Origin: Rhodospirillaceae bacterium
GTDB taxonomy: Bacteria > Pseudomonadota > Alphaproteobacteria > Dongiales > Dongiaceae
Length of the DNA: 64,000 nucleotides
Assembly (NCBI GenBank): GCA_016712715.1
Contig: JADJQM010000001.1
Location: 2,133,434 to 2,197,433 of the forward strand
Direction of reading: 5' to 3'
In this document: positions 16,721 to 26,157 of the stretch, piece by piece
How the letters are laid out: each line of letters begins with the position of its first letter
How positions within the stretch are numbered: position 1 is the first letter of the stretch
The notes under the pieces: model-generated
Databases searched by the model: none
The model's input: only the letters and a program-made list of their open reading frames with translations
Told to the model about the DNA's origin: nothing
Made by a program: the position numbers and the translations under genes

Positions 16721-17590
16721 GCCGATCAACCCCATACCGATGAGGTGATGGGGTTCGATCACCTCGCCGAGGAACAGCACGCCGAGCAGCAGCGCGCTCA
16801 CCGGGATGAGCAGGGTCACCAGTGACAGGTTGGTGGATCCGGCGCGGCGCAGGATGCGGAAGAAAATCACGTAAGCAAGCGCTGTGGACAGCAATGCCAG
16901 CGCGATGATGGCGCCCATCGTGCGAAGGCTCGGCAACGCCAGCGTCCAAGGCTGATCGAGCAGCAACACCGGCAGCAGCAACAGGCAGCTACTCGCCGTC
17001 AACTGCCCGCTCGCCACCACCAAGGGTGGCCGGTCGCGAAAGCGCCGCCCGAACACGCCGGCAAAGCCATAGGACAGGGCCGCCGCCAGGATGGCGAGCT
17101 CGGCCCAGAGATGGCCGCCGAAACCAGCCGCCACGTCGCTGCCGATCATCACGGCGACACCGGCCATGCCGGCCAGCACACCCAGAATTTTCGCCGGTCC
17201 CGCGCGCTCATCCGCCGTGAACACATGCGCCACCAGCACGGTGAAGAGCGGCGTCGTCGCATTGAGGATCGAGGCAAGACCGGCGCCGATCGCCTGCTGC
17301 CCCCAGAAAATGAGGCTGAAGGGAATGGCGTTGTTGAGCAATCCCATGATCGCCGCATCGCGCCAGAAGGCCATGTCGCGCGGCGCCGGGACACGGAGCG
17401 CGATCCGCACCAGATGCAGCGCCGTAGCCGCCAGCGCCACGCGGATCAGCGCCACGGTCAACGGTGGCACCTCGGCCACCGCAATCTTGGCAAAGAAGAA
17501 CGACCCACCCCAGAGGAGCGAGAGACCGATGAGCAGGGTCCAGTCCTGCAGGGCCATGCGTGGGGCAGTGTTTGCGGGCGTGATCGACAT
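16658..17590 (-). CDS. EamA/DMT-family transporter
   Basis: This 310-residue protein has about ten hydrophobic helices and two EamA repeats; the first contains LLWGGSFFFAKIAV and the second LALLSTALAYVIFFRIL with an EVIEPHHLIG loop. The family exports amino acids, purines or other metabolites across the inner membrane. Substrate unknown. The C-terminus overlaps rsmB on the other strand. The nearby leftward genes are separated by about 50 bases and may share transcription. Confidence 0.85.
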   Translation of the reverse strand: MSITPANTAPRMALQDWTLLIGLSLLWGGSFFFAKIAVAEVPPLTVALIRVALAATALHLVRIALRVPAPRDMAFWRDAAIMGLLNNAIPFSLIFWGQQAIGAGLASILNATTPLFTVLVAHVFTADERAGPAKILGVLAGMAGVAVMIGSDVAAGFGGHLWAELAILAAALSYGFAGVFGRRFRDRPPLVVASGQLTASSCLLLLPVLLLDQPWTLALPSLRTMGAIIALALLSTALAYVIFFRILRRAGSTNLSLVTLLIPVSALLLGVLFLGEVIEPHHLIGMGLIGSGLVILDGRLWRVGRAALGF

Positions 17591-17641
17591 GCGTCCTTAT
17601 GGCCGCGCCGACCGGAAAAGACTATCCGCTCCTTGCGCGGA

Positions 17642-18790
17642 TCAGCCCTTGGCGCCCGTTTTCCGCCAGTTGAGGGCGTCCGCCACGAGCTGGTGGAAAT
17701 GATGCACCGCATGTTCGCTGATGGCGCTGCGCTTGGCATCGACCACAAAGCGGCCCTGTTTGTAGCCGCGCGAGGCCATGCCGCGCTGCACCGATTCACA
17801 CAGACGGTTGTCCTCGTCGCTCAGGATCGTGCCGGCATACTCGCTGGCGGCGTCGAGCTGCGGCGTCGACTTGCCGTCCGGCGTGTAGGAGATGGCGAGA
17901 AGCTCGGTCCGCGTCGGGCTGATCGGATTGAACCAGAACAGCGACACGGCCGTATCGCCCGGTGTCAGGTTGACCGTCGACATCGGCCACAGCCACCAGA
18001 AGGCGCTCTTCTGCACAGGCGCTTTCGGGTCGAAGGTATAGGCCTTGTTGTCCGGCCGAACGCCACTGCCGATATGTGATGAATATTGGGCATGGCAGGT
18101 GGAATGATAGGTGTTGAGATCGACCAGATCGGCAAAGGCCGGATGTGCCGGGGCGCAGTGGTAGCATTCCACGAAGTTGTCGACCGCGACCTTCCAATTC
18201 GCCTCGATCGTGCTGCTGAAGGTCTGGCGGCGCTGCATCGTCGCAAAGCCAGGGATCTGCGCATCCAACTCGGCATCGAGGCCCTCGAACGTGTCGGCGG
18301 CAGCCTTGGCCTCGTCATCCAGATTGAAGAACACGATATGGCCATAGGTCTCGACCCGCACCGGCGTCAGGCAGAACTCACCATGATCGAAACCGGGCAG
18401 ATCCTCCGATCCGCGCGCCGAGCGTAATTCACCGGTCAGGTGATAGGACCAGGCATGATAGGGGCAGGTGATGACCTTGGCCTTGCCGCTGCCGGCGAGG
18501 AGCTCATGGGCGCGGTGGGCGCAGACGTTGTAAAAGCCCCGCAGCACATTGTCCTTGCCGCGGCAGATGAACACCTTCTGGTCGAAGATCGCTGCCGTGA
18601 CATAAGACCCGACCTCAGCGAGATCATTGGCATGACACGCCATGTGCCAGCCGCGATAGAAGATCGCCTCGCGCTCGGCCGCAAAGATATCGGGGTCGGT
18701 ATAGAATCGCGCCGGCAGGGTATAGGACCGCGCCGGGTCCTGGTCGAGCGCATGTTCCGGTTTCGCTTTGCCGACTTTCAGCATGGCCAC
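17642..18790 (-). CDS. Rieske aromatic-ring-hydroxylating oxygenase alpha subunit, GbcA-like
   Basis: This 382-residue protein has a Rieske [2Fe-2S] domain with CAHRAH and CPYHAW as the two Cys-x-His pairs (about residues 90-115). The mononuclear iron site is NWKVAVDNFVECYHCAPAH, with a DNRLCESVQRG segment near the C-terminus. This layout is shared with glycine betaine, stachydrine and related quaternary-amine oxygenases. No reductase subunit is adjacent. A GATase gene lies 64 bases upstream on the same strand. The substrate is inferred, not shown. Confidence 0.8.
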   Translation of the reverse strand: MAMLKVGKAKPEHALDQDPARSYTLPARFYTDPDIFAAEREAIFYRGWHMACHANDLAEVGSYVTAAIFDQKVFICRGKDNVLRGFYNVCAHRAHELLAGSGKAKVITCPYHAWSYHLTGELRSARGSEDLPGFDHGEFCLTPVRVETYGHIVFFNLDDEAKAAADTFEGLDAELDAQIPGFATMQRRQTFSSTIEANWKVAVDNFVECYHCAPAHPAFADLVDLNTYHSTCHAQYSSHIGSGVRPDNKAYTFDPKAPVQKSAFWWLWPMSTVNLTPGDTAVSLFWFNPISPTRTELLAISYTPDGKSTPQLDAASEYAGTILSDEDNRLCESVQRGMASRGYKQGRFVVDAKRSAISEHAVHHFHQLVADALNWRKTGAKG

Positions 18791-18854
18791 CCTCCCTGCA
18801 TGACGCTGGAAAGGAGAGCGTAGCCTGCGCGCCCACCCGAGGGAAGGGCCTGCG

Positions 18855-19595
18855 TTACGCCGCTCGTGCCTGTCGGCGCGCCTTCACCAGATCCGCCCAG
18901 CGGTTCGCCACCACCCGGCAGAAGTCATTGGCGGCGGCAATATGCTGCTTGAACTCGGCACGCGCGCGGTTGACGGCCTTGTTGCCTTCGACCTCGCCCA
19001 GTTTCTTCAGGATGACGTGGTTGAAATCCTCGATCCACATGGTGGCGTGGGCCGGGGTGATTTCGAAATGGCATTGGAAGCCATAGGCCGTGTCGCCATA
19101 GCGGAAGGCCTGGTTGGCGGTGGTGGTACCGGTCATCAGGCGCGTGGCATTCGGCGGCAGCGCAAAGGTGTCTTCATGCCATTGCATGATGTGCTGGCGC
19201 GGATGAAGACCAGCCAGCAGCGGATCGGCAGCCCCCTCACCCGTGATGTCGATCGGCAGGAAGCCATATTCGAAGTCGTCGTTCACGCGGACGCGGGCGC
19301 CAAAGGTGCGCGCCAGCAATTGCCCGCCCAGGCACAGACCCAGGAGCGGCTTGCCCTGGTCGTGAATGGCGCCGAGCAGATCGCAGATGGGTGTGAAGGC
19401 GGGATAGTCGGCATCGTTATGGGCATGCTGCGGACCGCCCAGCACTACCGCGCCGTCGAAACCGTCAGGGGTCGCCGGCAGGTCCACGCCATGATGGGGC
19501 TTCGTTGTGACAAGATCGGCGCCGGCAGCCGTCAGATGCTCACCCAGCAACGAGATATGCGAGGTTGGGTCGTTCTCAATCACCAGCAGCCGCAT
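18855..19595 (-). CDS. Class I glutamine amidotransferase-like protein
   Basis: This 246-residue protein has the catalytic triad of the GATase-1 fold: Cys in LLGLCLGGQLLA (about 95) and His-x-Glu in GFQCHFEIT (about 175). It has an oxyanion segment VVLGGPQHAHND. Stand-alone members include gamma-glutamyl hydrolases and GMP-synthase-like proteins. The partner synthetase domain is absent. Its position upstream of the Rieske gene suggests amine or glutamyl-amide metabolism, but this is inference. Confidence 0.75.
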   Translation of the reverse strand: MRLLVIENDPTSHISLLGEHLTAAGADLVTTKPHHGVDLPATPDGFDGAVVLGGPQHAHNDADYPAFTPICDLLGAIHDQGKPLLGLCLGGQLLARTFGARVRVNDDFEYGFLPIDITGEGAADPLLAGLHPRQHIMQWHEDTFALPPNATRLMTGTTTANQAFRYGDTAYGFQCHFEITPAHATMWIEDFNHVILKKLGEVEGNKAVNRARAEFKQHIAAANDFCRVVANRWADLVKARRQARAA

Positions 19596-19722
19596 CTGTC
19601 ATCCCTTCATAAGGCCGAAGAACTGCCAGATGATGGGCATTTGCAGAACGCATGACAAGGGCTGGGCAATGCGTGGGGCGCATAACGGCACGTCCATTCC
19701 AGCAACCTATTTCCTGGGCAGA

Positions 19723-20592
19723 TCAATGCTGCAGATGCGCACCCGGAAAGAGCCTGCCCAGCAAGCCGCCAAAACGCCCGGCGATCACCGAGCCTACATA
19801 GACCAGTCCCGCGACCAGCACGATGGCGGGTCCCGGCGGCAGATCGAGATGATAGGACCCCATGAGACCCAGCAGGCCTGAGACCAAGGCAAGGGTGCTG
19901 CCGAGCGCAATCATGCTGGCAACCGAGCGAGTCCAGAACCGCGCCGCGGCCGCGGGCAGGATCATGAGGCCTACCGCCATCAGGGTGCCCAGTGCCTGAA
20001 TCGCCGCCACGAGATTGAGCACGATGAGGATGAGGAAGACCATATGCGCCAGGGCACCCCGGCCACCGACCGCGCGGAGATAGGTGGGATCGAAGCATTC
20101 CACCACCAGATTCCGATAGATCACGGCAAAGGCCGCCAAAGACAGGATCGCCGTCGCCACCACAAGGATAAGGCCGTCACTGCCGATCGAGAGCAGCGAA
20201 CCGAACAGGATGTGAAGGAGATCGCGCGTACTGCCGCGCATGGAGACAATGAGCACGCCCAAAGCCAGCGACACCAGATAGAGGGCAGCAAGGCTGGTGT
20301 CCTCCTTGATCGGCGTCATGCGCGCCACCAGGCCGCTCAGCAGCGCCACGGTCAGGCAGGCGATGAGGCCGCCCACGCTCATGGCCCAGAGATCGAGGCC
20401 GAACAGGAAGAAGCCGATAGCAACGCCAGGCAGAATGGCGTGGGCCAGGGCATCACCCATCAGGCTCATGCGGCGCAATTGCAGGAAGACGCCGAGTGGG
20501 CCGGAAATGAGGGCCACGGCAATCACCGCCACCAATGCCCGGCGCATGAAGGCGAAGTCGACAAACGGGCTTATCAGAACTTCATAGAACAT
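19723..20592 (-). CDS. znuB: Zinc/manganese ABC transporter permease (ZnuB-like)
   Basis: This 289-residue membrane protein of the ABC-3 family has about eight helices. It contains the conserved LMGDALAHAILPGVA loop and LMAVGLMILPAAAARFW. It works with the ATPase gene two bases upstream to import divalent metal. No periplasmic binding-protein gene is in this cluster, so ZnuA must be elsewhere. A Zur-like operator precedes the operon. Zn is favoured over Mn by that box and by the His-rich ATPase tail. Confidence 0.85.
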   Translation of the reverse strand: MFYEVLISPFVDFAFMRRALVAVIAVALISGPLGVFLQLRRMSLMGDALAHAILPGVAIGFFLFGLDLWAMSVGGLIACLTVALLSGLVARMTPIKEDTSLAALYLVSLALGVLIVSMRGSTRDLLHILFGSLLSIGSDGLILVVATAILSLAAFAVIYRNLVVECFDPTYLRAVGGRGALAHMVFLILIVLNLVAAIQALGTLMAVGLMILPAAAARFWTRSVASMIALGSTLALVSGLLGLMGSYHLDLPPGPAIVLVAGLVYVGSVIAGRFGGLLGRLFPGAHLQH

Positions 20593-20594
20593 GA

Positions 20595-21389
20595 TCAGGC
20601 GGCGCAGATATCGGCTGAACCCGACCAGGCATCGGCTTGGCCGCGGGCGCTGGCGAGGTGGGCCGGCGTCAATACATCGCGCGTCGGTCCCCAGGCGATC
20701 GGCTCGCGCGCCAGCAGCAGGCAGTCCGGGAAATGCGCCCGCACGAAATCGAGGTCATGGAGCGCTGCCACCACCGTGCGGCCGGCAGCATGCCAGCGCA
20801 GGATGAGTGCCATCAGATCCTGGATCGTGCGCTGGTCGATGGCGTTGAAAGGTTCGTCGAGCAGGATCAACGAGGCATCAGCGGCAATCAGGCGCGCAAA
20901 CAGCACACGCTGGAACTGGCCCACCGACAGGCTGGCAATCGGCCGGTCGTCCAATCCGGCGAGGCCGACCTCGGTGAGTGCCGCCGCCGAGGCCGCGCGC
21001 ATCGCCGGCGTGAGGCGCCGAAAGGCCCCGATGCGCCGCCAATGGCCAAGATCGACCACCTCGCGCACGGTCATGGGAAAGCTGCGATCGACCTCGGTTA
21101 CCTGCGGCAGGAAGGCGAGGCCAGCGCGGTCGGCGACCTCGATCGCCCCGCCATTCAGCGGCAGCAGGCCGACGATGGCCTTCAGCAACGTGCTCTTGCC
21201 GGCACCGTTCGGGCCGACCAGGGCCGTGAGGCTGCCCCGGGCGAAGGCGCCGGTCAGATGATGGACAGCGGGATGGCGCTGATAGGCGATGGTGACATTC
21301 TCAAGTGCAATCGCCGGATTGACAGCGATCGGCCCGGCATGATGGCCGCTGGCGTGGTGATGATCGGTGTGGAGATGGGCAACGGCCAT
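20595..21389 (-). CDS. znuC: Zinc/manganese ABC transporter ATPase (ZnuC-like)
   Basis: This 264-residue protein has Walker A GPNGAGKST, signature LSVGQFQR (Val in place of the usual second Gly), Walker B LILLDEPF and switch His in ALHDLDF. The N-terminal tail is His-rich (HLHTDHHHASGHH, about 5-17) and could bind zinc. It sits 15 bases after a tiny membrane-protein frame and just before znuB, all behind a Zur-like box. Confidence 0.88.
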   Translation of the reverse strand: MAVAHLHTDHHHASGHHAGPIAVNPAIALENVTIAYQRHPAVHHLTGAFARGSLTALVGPNGAGKSTLLKAIVGLLPLNGGAIEVADRAGLAFLPQVTEVDRSFPMTVREVVDLGHWRRIGAFRRLTPAMRAASAAALTEVGLAGLDDRPIASLSVGQFQRVLFARLIAADASLILLDEPFNAIDQRTIQDLMALILRWHAAGRTVVAALHDLDFVRAHFPDCLLLAREPIAWGPTRDVLTPAHLASARGQADAWSGSADICAA

Positions 21390-21404
21390 GGACCTGATCC
21401 CGGA

Positions 21405-21497
21405 TCAGACAAGCGCCCAGCGCAGCAACAACAGCAGGCCACCGGCCAGAATCGTCGCCAGCACCAGACGCTGTGTCATGCTCATGCCAAAAGCCAT
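21405..21497 (-). CDS. 30-residue putative membrane protein leading the zinc transporter operon
   Basis: ATG 21497 is preceded by a good ribosome site (CGGAGAA, 8-base spacing) and opens a 30-codon frame. Residues 8-27 form one hydrophobic segment (RLVLATILAGGLLLLLRWAL). The stop is 15 bases ahead of znuC. Being the first cistron after the Zur-like box, it may be translated with the transporter. It could also be a leader without function. I know no family. Confidence 0.4.
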   Translation of the reverse strand: MAFGMSMTQRLVLATILAGGLLLLLRWALV

Positions 21498-21534
21498 CGG
21501 GCGGTTCTCCGGAAACGGGCGGCGGGATCTCATC

Positions 21535-21547
21535 GTTATAACATAAC
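21535..21547. promoter_or_regulatory. Zur-like operator
   Basis: GTTATAACATAAC has 5-bp palindromic arms GTTAT/ATAAC with a 3-base centre, close to the proteobacterial Zur box core. It lies about 38 bases upstream of the leftward tiny frame and 146 bases upstream of znuC, in an AT-rich stretch (21530-21620). Zinc-bound Zur would repress the operon. The rest of 21548-21876 shows no convincing gene. Confidence 0.55.
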
Positions 21548-21876
21548 AAATCGGCACAACCACCGCGATTGAGGGCGGCGAGCCGTTATTCCAAATACGT
21601 AACTGTAGATGTTTCACGTGAAACATTTCATGAACAGAGACCGTCGGAAACCTTTGGGCCTCCACTTGGTTAACATGCCGCCGCCATTAGAAACGGCTCG
21701 GCTGCCTAAAATTTGGGCTATCGTGTCGAACTGATGCAGAAGTGCCAAAAATTTGCCAGTTATTCCAGGGGCACGATCCCTTAACCTCCCTGGCATGAGG
21801 CTTGCTGTTCTGACCACCAAACGGCCGTTCCGGTCCATACGCAACGCTGCCGATAAGAATGCTGCAGGGAGCTCAC

Positions 21877-23289
21877 ATGTCCTTCGATGAGATGCGGCTG
21901 GAAGATGGCTCGATCCGGGCGCCTTATCTGGAAGTGGCCAATTGGCTGGAGAGCGTCACCTCGGCGCAGCTTGAGCGGCGCCGGGCCGAGGCGGAGTTGT
22001 TCTATCGGCGCGGCGGCATCACCTTCGCAGTTTACGGCGATGCCCAGGGCGAAGAGCGCATCATTCCCTATGACATCATTCCGCGCGTCCTCTCGGGCGG
22101 GGAATGGGCAAGGCTCAAGGCCGGGCTGGAGCAGCGCATTCGGACGCTCAACCTGTACCTCGCCGACATTTACGGTCCGCGCGAGATTCTGAAGGCCGGC
22201 ATCGTCCCGGAAGATCTCGTCTGGCGCAACCCGGCCTTTCGCCCGGAAATGGCTGGCCTTGCCGTGCCGCACGGCATTTACATCCACATCGCCGGCATCG
22301 ACATCGTGCGGATCGATGGCGATGATTTCTATGTGCTGGAAGACAATGCCCGCACGCCGTCGGGCGTTTCCTACATGCTGGGTGGACGCGAGATCTCAAT
22401 ACGCCTGATGCCGGAACTCTATGCCGCGCACCGCGTGGCCCCGGTCGAGAACTATCCCAACGAATTGCTGGCAACCTTGCGCTCGGCAGCACCTCGCAAT
22501 GCGACCAACGACCCGACCGCGGTGCTATTGACACCCGGTCAGTTCAACTCGGCCTATTACGAGCATTCTTTCCTGGCGGACAAGATGGGCATCGAACTGG
22601 TCGAAGGCAGCGATCTCTTCGTGCGTGACGGTATCGTCTTCATGCGCACGACCGAGGGACCCAAGCGCGTCGACATCATCTATCGTCGCGTCGACGACGC
22701 CTTCATCGATCCACTGGTGTTCGAACCAGATTCAATGCTGGGGATCCCCGGCCTGTTTGCCGCCTACGCCGCCGGCAATGTGACGCTCGCCAATGCGATC
22801 GGCACCGGCGCCGTCGATGACAAGGTCGTCTATTCCTATGTCCCCGACATGATCCGCTTCTATCTCGGCGAAGAGCCGCTGCTGAAGAACGTGCCTACTT
22901 GGCGCTGCCGGGATCCGGAACATCTCCGCTATGTGCTCGACAATCTGCAGGATCTGGTGGTGAAGGAAGTGCACGGGTCCGGCGGCTACGGCATGCTGGT
23001 GGGACCGCATGCCACCGGTGCCGACATCGCCCAGTTCCGCGACCGCTTGAAGGCGGATCCCGCCAATTACGTGGCGCAGCCGACCCTGTCGCTCTCCACC
23101 TGTCCCTCTTTCGTCGAGAATGGCATCGCGCCACGCCATGTCGATCTCAGGCCCTTTGTCCTCACCGGCGCCGATGGCATCCGCATCGTGCCGGGCGGCC
23201 TGACGCGCGTGGCCCTGCGTGCTGGCTCTCTGGTGGTGAATTCGAGCCAGGGCGGCGGCACGAAGGATACCTGGGTGGTGGAGGCCTGA
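21877..23289 (+). CDS. Circularly permuted ATP-grasp protein (Anbu cluster)
   Basis: This protein of about 470 residues belongs to the permuted ATP-grasp family that accompanies bacterial Anbu proteasome homologues. Motifs include YVLEDNARTPSGVSYML, DIIYRRVDDAF and VVKEVHGSGGYGMLVGP. A peptide-ligase-type reaction is expected. ATG 21877 is chosen for the GGGAG ribosome site five bases upstream; the frame is open to 21859. It begins the four-gene Anbu operon. Confidence 0.9.
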   Translation: MSFDEMRLEDGSIRAPYLEVANWLESVTSAQLERRRAEAELFYRRGGITFAVYGDAQGEERIIPYDIIPRVLSGGEWARLKAGLEQRIRTLNLYLADIYGPREILKAGIVPEDLVWRNPAFRPEMAGLAVPHGIYIHIAGIDIVRIDGDDFYVLEDNARTPSGVSYMLGGREISIRLMPELYAAHRVAPVENYPNELLATLRSAAPRNATNDPTAVLLTPGQFNSAYYEHSFLADKMGIELVEGSDLFVRDGIVFMRTTEGPKRVDIIYRRVDDAFIDPLVFEPDSMLGIPGLFAAYAAGNVTLANAIGTGAVDDKVVYSYVPDMIRFYLGEEPLLKNVPTWRCRDPEHLRYVLDNLQDLVVKEVHGSGGYGMLVGPHATGADIAQFRDRLKADPANYVAQPTLSLSTCPSFVENGIAPRHVDLRPFVLTGADGIRIVPGGLTRVALRAGSLVVNSSQGGGTKDTWVVEA

Positions 23290-23290
23290 C

Positions 23291-24232
23291 ATGCTGAGCC
23301 GTACCGCCGATTCATTGTTCTGGCTGTCGCGCTATGTGGAGCGCGCTGACTATCTTGCCCGTGTGCTGGAGGCCGCGAGCAGGCTTTCAGCCTTGCCCAA
23401 AGCCTATGGCAGCGGCGGCAATGAATGGGAAAGCGCGCTGGCGACCGCCGGCTGCATCGATGCGTTCCACCAGGTTCACGAAACGCCCGATGCCGCGACG
23501 GTGATCGATTTCCTGGCCATCTCCGAGCAAAATCCCTCATCGATCCGGCGCTGCCTGGAAACCGCGCGGACCAATGCCCGCGCCGTCCGCACCGCCATCA
23601 CCACAGAGATGTGGCAGGCGATCAACAGCGCCTGGCTGGAATTGCCCGCCATGGCGGCGCGCGCCACCGACCCCGACAGCCTGATGGAATTCCTCGACTG
23701 GGTAAAGGAAATCTCGCTGCGCTTCGATGGCTCCGGCTATCGCACGATGCTGCGCAACGATGCCTATTGGTTCTCGCGCCTGGGTATCTTTATCGAACGG
23801 GCCGACAATACGGCGCGCATCCTCGATGTGAAATATCATGTGCTGTTGCCCGAACACGCGGCGGTGGGTGGCGGCATCGATTATTCGCAATGGGCGGCGA
23901 TCCTGCGCGCCGTCTCGGCGCTCACCTCCTATCACTGGGTTTACCGGCAGGGATTACAGCCCTGGCTGATCGCTGATCTCCTCATCCTCAACGAGCAGAT
24001 GCCGCGTTCATTGGCGTCCTGCTACGGGGCCATCGTCGCCAATCTCGAGCGATTAAGCAGCGCCTACGGTCGACATGGCGAATCGCAGCGCCTGGCGCGC
24101 TCGATCCATGTGCAGCTGGAGAACAGCCGCATCGACCAGATATTCCAGGGTGGACTGCACGAATTCATCACTAACTTCACGGCCAACAACAACAGGCTCG
24201 GCGCCGCCGTGGCCGCACAATATCTGAGCTGA
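23291..24232 (+). CDS. Alpha-E domain protein (Anbu cluster)
   Basis: This 313-residue all-helical protein starts with the typical MLSRTADSLFWLSRYVERAD. It contains a repeated LFIERADNTARILDVKYH helix and ends in a Leu-rich helix. Alpha-E proteins always neighbour permuted ATP-grasp proteins; their exact role is unknown. The start is one base after the previous stop. Confidence 0.9.
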   Translation: MLSRTADSLFWLSRYVERADYLARVLEAASRLSALPKAYGSGGNEWESALATAGCIDAFHQVHETPDAATVIDFLAISEQNPSSIRRCLETARTNARAVRTAITTEMWQAINSAWLELPAMAARATDPDSLMEFLDWVKEISLRFDGSGYRTMLRNDAYWFSRLGIFIERADNTARILDVKYHVLLPEHAAVGGGIDYSQWAAILRAVSALTSYHWVYRQGLQPWLIADLLILNEQMPRSLASCYGAIVANLERLSSAYGRHGESQRLARSIHVQLENSRIDQIFQGGLHEFITNFTANNNRLGAAVAAQYLS

Positions 24233-24247
24233 AGGGAATCGCCGCCG

Positions 24248-25138
24248 ATGCTGATCCATGTGCGCCATCGTACTCGCTACATCTACGATCATCCGGTGCA
24301 CTCCATGATCCAGGCCTTGCGCCTGATGCCGCGTAACCATGAAGGACAGTATGTGCGACGCTGGCAGATCGACCTCGACCAGGATGGAACGTTGCGGCCG
24401 GGTGAGGATGCCTTCGGCAATGTGCTTCACATGCTGTCGCTGGAGGGGCCAATCTCGGGCCTCTGCATCACCGTCGAAGGTGAGGTCGAGATGCAGGATA
24501 CCAACGGCATCGTGCGCGGCGCCCTGGAAAAATTTCCGCCTGAGCTCTATCTGCGTGACACGCCGCTCACCATCGCCGACGCAGCGATCACCGACTTCGC
24601 GAAATCCGTGGCCGGCAAGGCCGGCGGCAGCGAGTTGAAGATCCTGCATGCCCTGCTGGCCGCCATCCACACCGAGATCGTCTTCGACACCAAGCAGACC
24701 GATACCGCGACGCGAGCCATCGACGCCTTCAAGATGAAGCAGGGCGTCTGCCAGGATCTCAGCCACATCTTCATTGCCTGCGCCCGGGTGCTGGGCATTC
24801 CCGCCCGCTATGTGGGCGGCTATCTGATGCGTTCCGACGACAATATTCATCAGGAGGCGGGCCACGCCTGGACCGAGGCCTATGTCACCGGCCTCGGCTG
24901 GATCGGCTTCGACCCCGCTAATGGCATTTGCCCGACCGAATCGCACATCCGGGTCGGCGCAGGCCTCGATTATCTGGGCGCCTCCCCCATCCGCGGCGCC
25001 CGATTGGGCGGCCGGGCGGAGAAAATGGAGGTCGAGGTCACCGTCGCCAACACCTATCAGAGCGAACCCGCCCACCAGACCCGCTGGAGTCAGCCGGCCG
25101 CCGCCATTGCCCAGGCCAGTCAGCAGTTCCAGGCCTAG
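24248..25138 (+). CDS. Transglutaminase-like cysteine peptidase (Anbu cluster)
   Basis: This 296-residue protein has an N-terminal bacterial transglutaminase-like beta domain (about 1-90) and a catalytic core. Cys is in KQGVCQDLSHIFIACAR (about 178), His in EAGHAWTEAYV and Asp in GWIGFDPANG. In this operon type it may act on peptides made or attached by the ATP-grasp enzyme. Confidence 0.9.
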   Translation: MLIHVRHRTRYIYDHPVHSMIQALRLMPRNHEGQYVRRWQIDLDQDGTLRPGEDAFGNVLHMLSLEGPISGLCITVEGEVEMQDTNGIVRGALEKFPPELYLRDTPLTIADAAITDFAKSVAGKAGGSELKILHALLAAIHTEIVFDTKQTDTATRAIDAFKMKQGVCQDLSHIFIACARVLGIPARYVGGYLMRSDDNIHQEAGHAWTEAYVTGLGWIGFDPANGICPTESHIRVGAGLDYLGASPIRGARLGGRAEKMEVEVTVANTYQSEPAHQTRWSQPAAAIAQASQQFQA

Positions 25139-25294
25139 AGAAACCGCTATCCCTGCATTGGCAGGAATCAGTCACCGGTCTATAACGGAACCAACCCGAT
25201 CACCTTCCCTTTAGGTTTTGCCGGCCCTGGGTTTGGCGGGCCTTAGGATTGGGCGGGCATCAGGGTGGCCGCGATAGAACAGAAGACGATTCCC

Positions 25295-26149
25295 ATGACT
25301 TATTGCGTTGGGTTGAAGCTGCGCGACGGATTGGTGATGATTTCCGATACGCGCACCAATGCCGGCATCGACCACATTTCATGCTTCCGCAAGCTGCATC
25401 TGTTCGGCGAGCCGGGCGAGCGGGCGATGGCCATTGCCAGTTCCGGCAACCTCTCCATTACCCAATCCGTCATCAGTCTGGTGACGGAAGGCATACCCGA
25501 CCCCGACACCGGGCAGAAACGCACGCTCAACAACGTCCCCTCGATGTTCAAGGCGGCGCAATTGATCGGCGAGGCGGTACGCGAAGTCTATCGCACAGAT
25601 GGCCCGAGCCTCGAGATGCATCAGGCAGCCTTCGACGTCGCCCTGCTGCTGGGGGGGCAGATCAAGGGCCGCCGCATGCGACTCTTCATGATCTATTCCG
25701 CCGGCAATTTCATCGAGGCAACCGGGGACACACCCTATTTGCAGATCGGCGAAACCAAGTACGGCAAGCCGATCCTGGACCGCGCCGTGACCTTCGAGAC
25801 CGATCTTTACGAGGGATTGAAGCTTGGTCTGCTGTCGATGGATTCGACCATGCGCTCGAACCTCGCCGTCGGCCTGCCCCTCGACATCATGGTACTGCGC
25901 ATCAACGCGTATCAGCCCGAACTGGTGCACCGCATCCATGCCGGCGACACCTATTTCGAAGAGCTGAGCAAGCGCTGGTCGGAGGCGCTACGCGCCAGCC
26001 ATCAGGCGATCGCCCAGCCACCCTACAAGGGCGTTGCCGGTGCCGCCTATACCAGCCCCAAGAGCCGGCTGAAGCCAGCCAGGAAACGCAATGACGATGT
26101 GGTGAAGACCGCCGCCAAGCGCGTCGGCCCAAAGCCGCGGCGGAAATAG
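25295..26149 (+). CDS. Anbu, bacterial proteasome-related peptidase
   Basis: This protein of about 284 residues is an N-terminal-nucleophile hydrolase of the proteasome fold. With ATG 25295 the mature protein begins TYCVG, giving Thr1, Asp17 (ISDTRTN) and Lys32 (CFRKL), the proteasome catalytic pattern. A longer GTG start at 25265 would bury the Thr, so the shorter start is preferred. The C-terminus is Lys/Arg-rich (about 265-284). It follows the transglutaminase gene after a 156-base gap without a gene. Confidence 0.9.
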   Translation: MTYCVGLKLRDGLVMISDTRTNAGIDHISCFRKLHLFGEPGERAMAIASSGNLSITQSVISLVTEGIPDPDTGQKRTLNNVPSMFKAAQLIGEAVREVYRTDGPSLEMHQAAFDVALLLGGQIKGRRMRLFMIYSAGNFIEATGDTPYLQIGETKYGKPILDRAVTFETDLYEGLKLGLLSMDSTMRSNLAVGLPLDIMVLRINAYQPELVHRIHAGDTYFEELSKRWSEALRASHQAIAQPPYKGVAGAAYTSPKSRLKPARKRNDDVVKTAAKRVGPKPRRK

Positions 26150-26157
26150 CGTATCCC

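Noticed and set aside
20044..21261. 405-codon frame antisense to znuB/znuC
   Set aside because: Low-complexity Arg/Gln/His translation, a shadow of two clear ABC genes.
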